A program made the position numbers and the translations under genes. 64,000 nucleotides of DNA from Cellulomonas sp. S1-8 (lineage in GTDB: Bacteria; Actinomycetota; Actinomycetes; Actinomycetales; Cellulomonadaceae): positions 930,001-994,000 of the forward strand of contig NZ_CP110806.1 of the NCBI RefSeq assembly GCF_026184235.1. Direction: 5' to 3'. Under the pieces are notes generated by a model that saw only the letters and a program-made list of their open reading frames with translations, made no database searches and was not told the DNA's origin. Positions 34,839 through 41,929 of the stretch are shown here, in pieces. Positions within the stretch are counted from its first letter, which is position 1. The number at the start of each line of letters is the position of its first letter.

Positions 34839-35738
34839 TCAGCGCAGCCAGCGCTGGAGCTGCTGCCGGGTCGGCACCAGGTCCCACACGACAGCCCGGC
34901 CCTCGTTCGTGGCCTCGTCGCCCGGCAGCCGCACCCAGCCGACGACGCGACCGCGTTCGTCGATGCCGGTGGCACGGCTCTCGACGACCGGGGAGCCGGC
35001 AGGCCCGGCGAGGGGCACGGGAATGCCCAGCACCCAGGCCACGGCCTGGCGGCGGCCCTGTCGGACCTCGTCGCCGACGACGATGCCGAGGTCGTTCACC
35101 GCGGACGCGGTGCTCGGGCCGCCCGACGTCGTCCGGAGCCGGGTCACGCGGTGGCGGTCCATCGTCACGGCGTCGTGGAGCCATGGTCCGCCGTCGCCCG
35201 GGACCGTGCCGCCCTGCCAGACGATGCCGACGGCGACGCCCTTCTCGTTGAGGTCCGCCAGCCAGCCCGGACTCGCGCCGAGGTGCCGCAGGTCCGTGCC
35301 GCCGAACCACACGGCGCCGATCTGCGTCCCGGACGCGATCGCCTGGATGTCCAACCCGCCGCGCACGTCACCGCGGTCATTGACCTGGTCGGCGCTGGTG
35401 GAGCTCAGGCCCGGCGGGGCGGGCAGGTCGGTGACGACGCCGTCCCGCCACACCCAGGCGGTGTTGTCCCCGCGATGCGTCACGCCGACCACCGCGCCCC
35501 GCTCGTTGATGTCCCACGCGACCGCGTCGAACCCTCCGGGGGCTAGGTCGTGCAGCTGTCCGTCGCGCCACGCCACCGCCGTGGAGCCCTCGGACCCCGG
35601 TGCCGGTGTGCGCATCGTCGTCCCCCCGACCGCGACCCCGTGGTCGTTGACGTCGACCACGCTGCCCCCTTCGACCTCCAGGGGCAGCGCGGGGTCGGGT
35701 TGGGCGACGCGGACGGCCTTGTGTCGCCCTTCGTGCAC
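34839..35738 (-). CDS. HAF-repeat protein 3, 5'-truncated
   Basis: A 299-residue paralog of the secreted HAF proteins that lacks the signal peptide and the first blades. Homologous sequence starts only at about residue 27 (VVDVNDHGVAVGG); the preceding residues from GTG 35738 match no paralog, and the upstream bases belong to the AbiE module. Later repeat cores (DINERGAVVG, QVNDRGDVRG, DLNEKGVAVG, AVNDLGIVVG) and the C-terminal block AVAWVLGIPVPLAGP...RAVVWDLVPTR are intact. Without export signal the product, if made, would stay inside. Most likely a gene fragment left when the toxin module was inserted. Confidence 0.7.
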   Translation of the reverse strand: MHEGRHKAVRVAQPDPALPLEVEGGSVVDVNDHGVAVGGTTMRTPAPGSEGSTAVAWRDGQLHDLAPGGFDAVAWDINERGAVVGVTHRGDNTAWVWRDGVVTDLPAPPGLSSTSADQVNDRGDVRGGLDIQAIASGTQIGAVWFGGTDLRHLGASPGWLADLNEKGVAVGIVWQGGTVPGDGGPWLHDAVTMDRHRVTRLRTTSGGPSTASAVNDLGIVVGDEVRQGRRQAVAWVLGIPVPLAGPAGSPVVESRATGIDERGRVVGWVRLPGDEATNEGRAVVWDLVPTRQQLQRWLR

Positions 35739-35780
35739 ACGTATCCTTATATGCGTACGGGAAGCGACAGGAGTCGACAG

Positions 35781-36365
35781 ATGGATCGCACTGCGGCGCT
35801 ACCCCCTCACGCCTTCACCTTGGACGAGGCATCCGCAGCAGGCTTCAACGCCCGGACCGTCCAGCGTCTCGCTGCCGACGGTCGGCTCGAACGACTCGCC
35901 CATGGCCTGTACCAACGCCCCGAGACAGCCACCTACGACACGGACCTGTACTCCGCCGCGACGCGCGCGCCCGACGCCACGCTCTGCCTGACGTCCGCGC
36001 TCGCGCACCACGCACTCATCGACGCCATCCCCGCGAGGATCGGTCTCGCCCTGCCGCGCGGCACCCGCCGCCCCGCCACAGCAGGAACGATCTCGTGGCA
36101 CCTCTTCGACGCGGAGACGTTCACCGTCGGACGCACCACCACCCAGATCACCGGCACGAGCGCGGTCGTCGGCCTGTACAGCGCTGAGCGTTCCATCGTC
36201 GATGCGTTCCGGCTGCGCGGCGTGGTCGGCTACGAGACCGGCATCGAAGCCCTCCGAACGTGGCTCCGACGACGCGGGAGCACGCCTGCCGCGCTGTTGA
36301 GCGTCGCCCGCGCCCTGCCGCGCGCGCAGGGACCACTTCGAGAGGCGCTGACGTACCTCACATGA
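35781..36365 (+). CDS. AbiEi-type antitoxin of a type IV toxin-antitoxin module
   Basis: A 194-residue DNA-binding antitoxin. The N-terminal winged helix includes FTLDEASAAGFNARTVQRL and LERLAHGLYQRP; the following ALCLTSALAHHALIDAIP-type segment (here LCLTSALAHH) and AERSIVDAFRLRG are AbiEi hallmarks. It should repress its own operon and neutralise the NTase partner. ATG 35781 follows ACAGGAG; the AT-rich promoter region (CCTTATATG) contrasts with flanks. The start of the toxin gene overlaps its stop. Two G+C-poor hexamers and the GTA...TAC symmetry at 35741-35757 may be the autoregulatory site. Confidence 0.82.
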   Translation: MDRTAALPPHAFTLDEASAAGFNARTVQRLAADGRLERLAHGLYQRPETATYDTDLYSAATRAPDATLCLTSALAHHALIDAIPARIGLALPRGTRRPATAGTISWHLFDAETFTVGRTTTQITGTSAVVGLYSAERSIVDAFRLRGVVGYETGIEALRTWLRRRGSTPAALLSVARALPRAQGPLREALTYLT

Positions 36366-36976
36366 GACCCGGGCAGACGTACGCCGCCCTCAAGCGCGAA
36401 GCCGCGGCACGGGAGCGGACGTTCGGCGAGATCGTCACGCTGTACGCCTTGGAGCGGTTCCTCGCGCGCCTGATGCAGACGCCGCACCGGGACGACTTCG
36501 TGCTCAAGGGAGGAGTGCTGCTGGCGGCGTACGGGCTGCGTCGCCCCACTCGCGACATCGACGCCCAGCTCATCGACCAGGCCCTCGACGAAGCCCACGT
36601 GCTGGCGGTCGTGCAGGCGATCGCTGACGTGCCGGCCGACGATGCGCTGGTTCTGCATGTCGACAGGGCGTGGGTCGAGCCGATCCGCGACAAGGACGAG
36701 TACGGCGGTCTGCGGGTGCACCTCCCGGCGCACGTGCACACCTTCGACGTCCGGACCTTCAAGTTCCCGAGTTTCCAGCAGCGAGCACAGGTGGTGACGA
36801 TGAGGCTCGAAGACCTGACCCCAGAGCAGCGCGCCGAGCTCGAGCAGCTCGGCGCGACCGCGGCGGACCGATTCGAGGCGCTCGAACCTGACGAGGTCAC
36901 CCTCGCGCGCGTGGAGGACCTGCCCCCCAGCGCCGCTCGTGTACGCGATTCATCGACCAGCGGCTCTGGAGAATGA
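36362..36976 (+). pseudogene. AbiEii-type nucleotidyltransferase toxin, truncated and fused
   Basis: The reading frame starts at ATG 36362 overlapping the antitoxin stop and shows the NTase entry motif DFVLKGGVLLAAYGLRR followed by R-x-T-R-D-I-D, then DEYGGLRVHLPAH. A complete AbiEii has about 280-300 residues, with a C-terminal core including a conserved lysine region and a long helical part; here the family-like part stops at about residue 132. The remaining frame runs into what looks like another small gene (start ATG 36801). I infer an internal deletion, so toxin activity is doubtful. Type IV toxins of this class transfer nucleotides to RNA targets. Confidence 0.65.
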
Positions 36977-37103
36977 GGCGCAATCGGTCCGACGTGAGGC
37001 CGTGCTGCGCGCTCGCGCCGCCGGACTCTCGTGGCACTCCGTCGCGCTACCGCTCGGCATCACCGCGGAGGGTGCGCGGAAGCGGTACTCACGCGCCTCC
37101 TGA
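36801..37103 (+). pseudogene. Small HTH-ended gene with a frameshift at a C6 run
   Basis: From ATG 36801 the frame reads RLEDLTPEQRAELEQLGATA, then terminates at 36976. Removing one C from the run at 36923-36928 joins it to the +1 frame, which continues APLVYAIHRPAALENEAQSV, REAVLRARAAGLSWHSVALP and LGITAEGARKRYSRAS to a stop at 37101. The joined product (about 100 residues) ends in a helix-turn-helix of the kind seen in small actinobacterial regulators. Either a sequencing error, a real frameshift mutation, or slippage. In the 54-codon part from GTG 36939 alone the HTH would still be encoded. Confidence 0.5.
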
Positions 37104-37226
37104 CTCTGGGGTGCGTGCACGCCCTGCCGACGAACGTGGCCCCTGCCATGCACGACAAGGCCATGACTGCGGCCCCGGAGGGCATCAGGTTCGCAACGGT
37201 CGATCCGGTGCACCGAGGATGACCCC

Positions 37227-37676
37227 ATGAGCACCGGTGGCCTGGCGTGGTCCGAGCCTCAGCCCGTTCCGGACGGGACCTGGCACCGCACCGCCGTCGT
37301 GCCGTGCGCCCACCGCACGTGCCCCGATGGGGCGATCGTCGTCAACGTCATGACCGGGACCGGTGGGCCTGTCCCGGGCGTCGTCGCGGACCTGGTGGTG
37401 AGCGTCGTCGCTGGGCTGCCCGGGCTGCTCGACGACGCGCTCGCGTACCTCGTCGCCACCGCCCGCGCGGACCCGAGCAGCGTGGGGCTCGACGACGCCC
37501 CGGTCGGCGGCGACGTCCTCGGTGAGTTCTCCCTCGTCGTCGACGAGTCCGACGAGTGGCTCGTCCACGTCGGTGAGTGCCCGTTCCCCGTCGCGGACCC
37601 CTACGGCATCGCCGTCCGGATGCGCGGGCTCCGCCCGGTCGGCCTCGAGGTCCTCGCGGATGCCGAGGAGATCTGA
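37227..37676 (+). CDS. Hypothetical protein
   Basis: A 149-residue acidic soluble protein with no signal peptide. CAHRTCPDGAIVVNVMTG carries two Cys, and the middle has a long helix (GVVADLVVSVVAGLPGLLDD) followed by VLGEFSLVVDESDEWLVHVG and a final RMRGLRPVGLEVL strand. Not recognised. ATG 37227 is preceded by GAGGATGACC; it lies within the island between the AbiE remnant and tRNA-Arg. May be part of the same acquired segment. Confidence 0.5.
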   Translation: MSTGGLAWSEPQPVPDGTWHRTAVVPCAHRTCPDGAIVVNVMTGTGGPVPGVVADLVVSVVAGLPGLLDDALAYLVATARADPSSVGLDDAPVGGDVLGEFSLVVDESDEWLVHVGECPFPVADPYGIAVRMRGLRPVGLEVLADAEEI

Positions 37677-37833
37677 CCTGCTGGCGCATGCGTCAGGCGT
37701 GCGCCGGTACCCTTGACCCGCGTCGAGGTGGGTCGTCGAGACCTCGTCGGCGTCGCACGGGCCGACGTGGCCGTGGTCGGGGTGTCGAACGGTGCGCTGT
37801 TCGAGAGCTCCGCCGCTGACCGGCGTGGCCCGA

Positions 37834-37906
37834 GCGCCTGTAGCTCAGGGGATAGAGCACCGCTCTCCTAAAGCGGGTGTCGGCAGTTCGAATCTGCCCA
37901 GGCGCA
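37834..37906 (+). tRNA. tRNA-Arg, anticodon CCT
   Basis: Full cloverleaf: 7-bp acceptor GCGCCTG/CAGGCGC with discriminator A, D-arm with AGCTCAGGGGATAGAGC, anticodon stem CCGCT/AGCGG with loop CTCCTAA (anticodon CCT), a 5-nt variable region and TpsiC arm GGCAGTTCGAATCTGCC. CCA is not encoded. Reads AGG codons. Its 3' side lies 94 bp from a minus-strand toxin gene, and the gene sits within an accessory island, a common integration site type. Confidence 0.96.
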
Positions 37907-38000
37907 CAGCAGGGCTCGAGGCAGGGTTGTCGTGGTGCATGCCACGCGGCAGGACGTCGTGCTGCTCCCACTCGTGGTCCACCGGGACGCGCTTCCGTGC

Positions 38001-38243
38001 CTACGGCAGTAGGTCGAGGTACTTCCTGCGTGCCGGCATCGCATGGATGACGAGCTCGTCAACGCCGTCGAGCACGAGCACGACCGTCTCGAGCAGGCGC
38101 GCGCGGGTGTCGAAGCCGAGGCGCAGCTCGCGGTAGGGCGGACCGTCGTCGTCCAGGGTCTCGATCCAGAGCGACCACTCAGCGGCCTGGACCGCGTCCT
38201 CCGCTGCGACGCCGTGCTTGAGTGCGCTGCTGTGAACCCTCAC
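38001..38243 (-). CDS. BrnT-like toxin
   Basis: An 80-residue basic protein. The pattern SALKHGVAAEDAVQAAEW, ELRLGFDTRARLLETVVLVL and the ending VIHAMPARRKYLDLLP matches the BrnT-like/DUF4258 ribonuclease toxin group common in actinobacteria (H-G-x5-D, LGxDxxGRLLE-x-V, IHAMxxRxKY). Length is typical. GTG 38243 overlaps the antitoxin stop by four bases, so the antitoxin is translated first. Predicted to cleave RNA when free. Confidence 0.85.
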   Translation of the reverse strand: MRVHSSALKHGVAAEDAVQAAEWSLWIETLDDDGPPYRELRLGFDTRARLLETVVLVLDGVDELVIHAMPARRKYLDLLP

Positions 38244-38473
38244 GCAGCGAAATGGGCAAGAGCCGCCCGGATTGCCTCGGACCGGGTCATGTCCTGCTTC
38301 GCCGCTGCCGTGTCCAGGGCGTCCAGCTCTTCGGCTGTCAGCCGGACGGCCACGACCTGCATGGGCTCGGCGCCGCGGCCGGGGCGCCCACGCCCTCGGT
38401 GCTTCAGTGCGTCGACGTCGTAACCCTGCTCGGCCTCATCGGCCCACTGCTGGATCTGTTCGTCGCTCACCAT
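38240..38473 (-). CDS. Ribbon-helix-helix antitoxin (CopG-like)
   Basis: A 77-residue protein. A charged N-terminus (SDEQIQQWADEAEQGYD) and GRGRPGRG linker lead to the RHH: strand MQVVAVRLTAEELDALD and helix MTRSEAIRAALAHF. It pairs with the overlapping toxin downstream and would repress the shared promoter. ATG 38473 follows AAGGG. The segment just upstream, ATACGATAAGG, is AT-richer than its surroundings and is the likely -10 region. The next 200 bp (38474-38686) contain no convincing gene. Confidence 0.88.
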   Translation of the reverse strand: MVSDEQIQQWADEAEQGYDVDALKHRGRGRPGRGAEPMQVVAVRLTAEELDALDTAAAKQDMTRSEAIRAALAHFAA

Positions 38474-38686
38474 GCCCTTATCGTATGACGAAAAGGCTGT
38501 CGTGGCACGCGTCCTGTCAGCCCACGCACGGGGTGCGACTGCTGGATGACCACACCGCCGCGTCGCTCACGCTCACCCCGATTCCCGATTCCGCCGTCAG
38601 CACTCGGCGTCCTCGCGCGCCCACTCGAGCTACGCGGCCCGGCCCGACGCCAGTCCTGTTCCTCCTCGTTCGACAGGACCGCACCG

Positions 38687-39328
38687 TCACGCGGCCCGGC
38701 GCGCCGCGAGCATGCCCCCCGCCTCGGCAGCGGCCTCCTGTGCCTGCTTGTGCAGCAGTGCGGCGGCCTCGGTGAACGCGTCCATCGCCGGGTTCACGCC
38801 GACGAGGGTCAGCTCGCGTTCGATGACGGTGAGGTCGGCGCCCCAGACCTCGGCGAGCAGGCGGCGCAGGTAGTCGGTGTTGTGGTCCCAGCCGTGGCGC
38901 GGCGTGCCCTCGCCGTACGCCCCGCCGCGGGTGGTGACCAGGACGGTCGGCGTGCCGTCGAGCAGTCGGCTGCCGTAGGGCGCGCCGGCGATCGCGAGGT
39001 CGACCCACGTCTTGACGTGCTGGGAGACGCCCCAGTTGTACAGCGGCATGGCGAGCACGACGCTCGTCGCCTCCTGCAGCTCGCGGGCGACCTGCTCGGC
39101 GGTCGCGAGGCCCGCACGCTGGAGGTCCGTGCGCTCGGCCTCGGGGGTGAAGCCGGCGGAGACGGCGGCGGCCCACGCGTCTGCGGGCAGCGGGTCCCGG
39201 CCAAGGTGGCGACGCACCACGGGCGCGTCCGGGTGGGCGGCGACCAGCTGGTCGAGCACGACGTCGGCGAGCTCGCTGCTTGCGGAGCGGTCGCCCTGGA
39301 TGGTGGCGTCGACGCGGAGGACGGTCAT
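38687..39328 (-). CDS. Flavodoxin-fold NAD(P)H dehydrogenase / azoreductase-like
   Basis: A 213-residue FMN enzyme of the AzoR/Kef-associated quinone reductase type: start VLRVDATIQGDRSASSELAD (phosphate-binding loop region S-x-S), ATSVVLAMPLYNWGVSQHVKTWVD with the P-L-Y-N-W flavin motif, and TTRGGAYGEGTP. It likely reduces quinones or azo compounds with NAD(P)H. ATG 39328 is preceded by GGGGAG. Divergent from a MarR gene over a gap with two operator-like repeats, a usual arrangement for electrophile- or quinone-responsive pairs. Confidence 0.87.
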   Translation of the reverse strand: MTVLRVDATIQGDRSASSELADVVLDQLVAAHPDAPVVRRHLGRDPLPADAWAAAVSAGFTPEAERTDLQRAGLATAEQVARELQEATSVVLAMPLYNWGVSQHVKTWVDLAIAGAPYGSRLLDGTPTVLVTTRGGAYGEGTPRHGWDHNTDYLRRLLAEVWGADLTVIERELTLVGVNPAMDAFTEAAALLHKQAQEAAAEAGGMLAARRAA

Positions 39329-39352
39329 GGCGGGTCTCCCCAGAGTGGTTGG

Positions 39353-39400
39353 ACTTGAGCGTTCAAGTCGCACAGTAGAGCAGCCGTGTTGAAGGTTCAA
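39353..39400. promoter_or_regulatory. Two TTGAA-type inverted repeats between divergent genes
   Basis: ACTTGA-GCGT-TCAAGT (39353-39368) and TTGAA-GG-TTCAA (39389-39400) lie in the 84-bp gap between the reductase and MarR starts, 36 bp apart. Candidate operators for the MarR protein. Confidence 0.65.
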
Positions 39401-39412
39401 GTCCCAGGTACG

Positions 39413-39994
39413 ATGCGTCCTGTGACCCCTGAGCGGCTCCGCGAGCCCGACGCCGATGCCGTCGTCGACGCCGCTGACGCCGCGCCCGCCGACGTCACCG
39501 ACGCTGCGGTGCCGTGGCTGTCCGCCGAGCAGCAGGAGCAGTGGTGGGAGGTCGCCACCTTGGTCATGACCCTGCCAGGGTTGCTCGACGCCCAGCTCCG
39601 CCGGGACGCCGGGGTCAACCTCTTCGAGTACCACGTGCTCGCGGCGCTCTCGGAGGTCCCGTCGCACACCCTCGTGCTGAGCGACCTCGCGGCCCTCGCG
39701 CGCGGCTCGCTCTCACGGCTCTCGCACGCTCTCACCCGTCTGGAGCGCGCCGGCTACGTCACGAGGGCCGCCTGCACCGACCGCGGCGTCCGGCGCGTCG
39801 AGGCCACGCTCACCGCCGCCGGGTACGCGCGGCTCGAGAGGATCGCGCCAGGTCACGTGCGCGAGGTGCGCCGCCTCGTCGTGGACGCGATCACACCTGA
39901 ACAGCTCGCCGCCCTCGCCGACGCCTCACGCGCGGTCAACGCCGCGATCGACGCGGATCCGCACGAGGAGTGCACGGGCGGCGACGCCTGCTAG
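39413..39994 (+). CDS. MarR-family transcriptional regulator
   Basis: A 193-residue regulator with an acidic N-terminal extension of about 35 residues. EQWWEVATLVMTLPGLLDAQ, FEYHVLAALSEVPSHTLVLS, the recognition region SLSRLSHALTRLERAGYV and the wing CTDRGVRRVEATLTAAG define the fold. ATG 39413 is chosen; GTG 39422 is possible. Probably represses the divergent reductase and itself through the repeats at 39353-39400. Its TAG stop shares CTAG with the convergent DinB gene stop. Confidence 0.88.
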   Translation: MRPVTPERLREPDADAVVDAADAAPADVTDAAVPWLSAEQQEQWWEVATLVMTLPGLLDAQLRRDAGVNLFEYHVLAALSEVPSHTLVLSDLAALARGSLSRLSHALTRLERAGYVTRAACTDRGVRRVEATLTAAGYARLERIAPGHVREVRRLVVDAITPEQLAALADASRAVNAAIDADPHEECTGGDAC

Positions 39995-40785
39995 GCGCTG
40001 GTGTCCGACGCCGGCGAGTCGATCGGTGCACCCGGCGGCCGGCCCCCGTCGGAGGCACGCAGAAGTGCGAGATCACGTCGGACGTACCGCAGGTGCGCCC
40101 ACTCCTCCTCCAGGATCACGCGGACGCAGTCCCCGACGGTCGGGTGCCAGTCGCCACCGCCCCACGGGTTGTCGCGCTCCTCGGCGAGCAGCTCCGTCGT
40201 GGCGGTGGCCAGGAAGTCGGTCACCATCTGCTGCCGCTCGGCTCGCACCGCGAGGATCTCGTCGTAAGTCGGCGGGCCGACGCGGAAGATCGACATGTCG
40301 AAGCCCATCGCCTCGGCGCCGGTGAAGATCTGGCCGAGCTCGTGGAACGGCTGCGGTGTCCGCAGGATCGCGCCGCGCAGCCAGGCGTCGGTCGCCAGGA
40401 CCAGGTGCCGCAGGGTCTGGGCCAAGGACCACTCGTCCTCGACGTGGGCGTCGACCAGGCCTGGCGGCGTGTTCGCAACCGTCGTCGCCCACGCGGCCTG
40501 GACGGCGACCCACCCGTCGCGCAGACCCTCGGGGGTCTGGGCCTTCTGCAGCTCACGACCCGGGAACTGCCGGTTCAGCTCGGCCTCCACGAGGGGGACC
40601 ACGTCGACGCCGTTGACGATGAGCGTGCCGAACATCAGGTCGTGGCTGTCGATGTCGAGCCCGTCCACGTCGACGCCGCGCATGGTCACGCGGCTGACGT
40701 CGGAGAATCGCACGGTGGCGCCCTTGAAGCTCGCCCGGACGAAGGTCGCGCCCTCGAACTCCGTGGTGCGGGAGTAGGTCGTCAT
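39991..40785 (-). CDS. DinB-superfamily protein with N-terminal pentapeptide-like repeats
   Basis: A 264-residue protein. Residues 8-48 are pentapeptide-like (EFEGATFVRASFKGATVRFS, MRGVDVDGLDI), residues 80-240 form the DinB four-helix bundle with His positions DEWSLAQTLRHLVLATDAW and EEEWAHLRYVRRDL that normally bind a metal. DinB-like proteins include thiol-dependent transferases (mycothiol or bacillithiol S-transferases). Fusion to pentapeptide repeats is found in several actinobacterial homologs. Start ATG 40785. Convergent with the MarR gene. Confidence 0.87.
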   Translation of the reverse strand: MTTYSRTTEFEGATFVRASFKGATVRFSDVSRVTMRGVDVDGLDIDSHDLMFGTLIVNGVDVVPLVEAELNRQFPGRELQKAQTPEGLRDGWVAVQAAWATTVANTPPGLVDAHVEDEWSLAQTLRHLVLATDAWLRGAILRTPQPFHELGQIFTGAEAMGFDMSIFRVGPPTYDEILAVRAERQQMVTDFLATATTELLAEERDNPWGGGDWHPTVGDCVRVILEEEWAHLRYVRRDLALLRASDGGRPPGAPIDSPASDTSA

Positions 40786-40852
40786 CGCGCCATCCTGGCA
40801 CCGCGGTACGACGACAACGGTCGTGCCCGGCAGGAGGCCCGCAGGCGGCGGC

Positions 40853-41242
40853 TCAGGCCTGGGCGAAGGCCCGCAGGATGTCGGCGCCCGAGGTCACGAC
40901 CACGGCCTCGTCGCCGAGACCCTCCGGGAGGTGCGCTCGGGTCGACTCGCTGCAGATCAGCGGCGGCACGCCGGGGGCCATGAGGGTCATGTCGCCTCGC
41001 TCGGCCACTGCCGCGACGAGGTCCCAGGCCAGCCGGCCGCTCACGTGGTTGACCATGAACCCCTTGCCGGGCTCGCCGATCCCGTACAGATCCGCCGTTC
41101 CGTCGTCGAAGTGCAGCTGAGCGAAGTCGAACGCGGGATCGGTGGTCGTCACGTACGGAGCGATGAGCTCGCTGAGCGCGGCGCTGTCCGCCGCCGCCAG
41201 CTCGCCGTCGACCATGCGCTGCACGAACACGTCGAAAGTCAT
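40853..41242 (-). CDS. Conserved hypothetical actinobacterial protein
   Basis: A 129-residue soluble acidic protein. It begins MTFDVFVQRMVDGELAA, has a central DPAFDFAQLHFDDGTADLYG, GFMVNHVSGRLAWDLVAAVA and a final MAPGVPPLICSE...LPEGL segment. The form is reminiscent of small actinobacterial proteins of unknown role; I recognise no domain. ATG 41242 has GGAAGCCT-type weak ribosome site. Same strand as the CGNR regulator 56 bp upstream and may share its transcript. Confidence 0.6.
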   Translation of the reverse strand: MTFDVFVQRMVDGELAAADSAALSELIAPYVTTTDPAFDFAQLHFDDGTADLYGIGEPGKGFMVNHVSGRLAWDLVAAVAERGDMTLMAPGVPPLICSESTRAHLPEGLGDEAVVVTSGADILRAFAQA

Positions 41243-41298
41243 GGGTGGAAGCCTCTCACCGGACGCCCGTCGCAGAGAGCAGCGACCCACCGACAGGG

Positions 41299-41853
41299 TC
41301 AACGGGCCGTGTCCTGCCGGCCCACGCGGCGGCGTTCCCGGTACGCCCTGGCCTTGAAGACGTCTCCGCACTCGCCCATCGCGCACCAGCGTCCTGACCG
41401 GTTGCGCGACGCGTCGTAGAACACCCACTGGCACTCCGGGTTGCTGCACACCTTGAGCCGCTGCCACGTCCCGGCCGAGTGCGTCTCGCACATGATGACG
41501 AACAGTCGCGCGACTGCGGAGGTGAGCCCGTCCGCCGTCCCGGGCGCGGGGGTGAGGCGTGGATGGGACGTGCCGTCCGCGTTCGACTCGAGCGTGACGG
41601 TGAGCGGGTACCGGGCGGCGAGGACCTCGAGCGCGTCGGTGTCGCCCGTCGTCACGTACGTCCGCACCGCGTCCCGGAACGTCACCAGCTCGACCGGTCC
41701 GTCGCCCAGGCGGTCGACACCGTGGTAGCGGTCGTCGGTGTTGAGCAGTCCCCGCACGACCTCCAACGGCTGAGGGGCGACACCCGGACCACCGCCGTCG
41801 CTCACCCACGCCTCGAGCAGTCCCGCCACGGCACGCTCCCCACCCATTGACAC
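41299..41853 (-). CDS. CGNR zinc-finger regulator (ABATE domain)
   Basis: A 184-residue protein. The N-terminal ABATE-type region includes GLLNTDDRYHGVDRL, and the C-terminal zinc finger is complete: LKVCSNPECQWVFYDASRNR followed by RWCAMGECGDVFKARAYRERR (C-x4-C...C-x4-C with the G-N/D variant of CGNR). This family is thought to regulate transcription in response to small molecules. Start GTG 41853 or ATG 41847. Faces the hydrolase-fold gene across a promoter with a GTCACCA/TGGTGAC repeat and probably controls it. Confidence 0.88.
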   Translation of the reverse strand: MSMGGERAVAGLLEAWVSDGGGPGVAPQPLEVVRGLLNTDDRYHGVDRLGDGPVELVTFRDAVRTYVTTGDTDALEVLAARYPLTVTLESNADGTSHPRLTPAPGTADGLTSAVARLFVIMCETHSAGTWQRLKVCSNPECQWVFYDASRNRSGRWCAMGECGDVFKARAYRERRRVGRQDTAR

Positions 41854-41876
41854 GTCGTCGAACGCTGATCATAGTC

Positions 41877-41905
41877 GTCACCACCGTAAGAGGTTTACTG
41901 GTGAC
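41877..41905. promoter_or_regulatory. Inverted repeat GTCACCA-N15-TGGTGAC
   Basis: Perfect 7-bp arms in the 76-bp gap between the CGNR regulator and the divergent hydrolase-fold gene. The centre has GTAAGAGGTTTAC, an additional partly symmetric, AT-richer element that may hold the -10 boxes. Confidence 0.6.
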
Positions 41906-41929
41906 TCACCCACGACGCGAGAGGTGCTC

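Noticed and set aside
35739..38473. Integrase or transposase for the island
   Set aside because: No tyrosine or serine recombinase, DDE transposase or terminal inverted repeats could be found, so no mobile element is called.
38474..38686. Additional small gene between the antitoxin and the reductase
   Set aside because: Open frames exist but have no start signal or protein-like composition.
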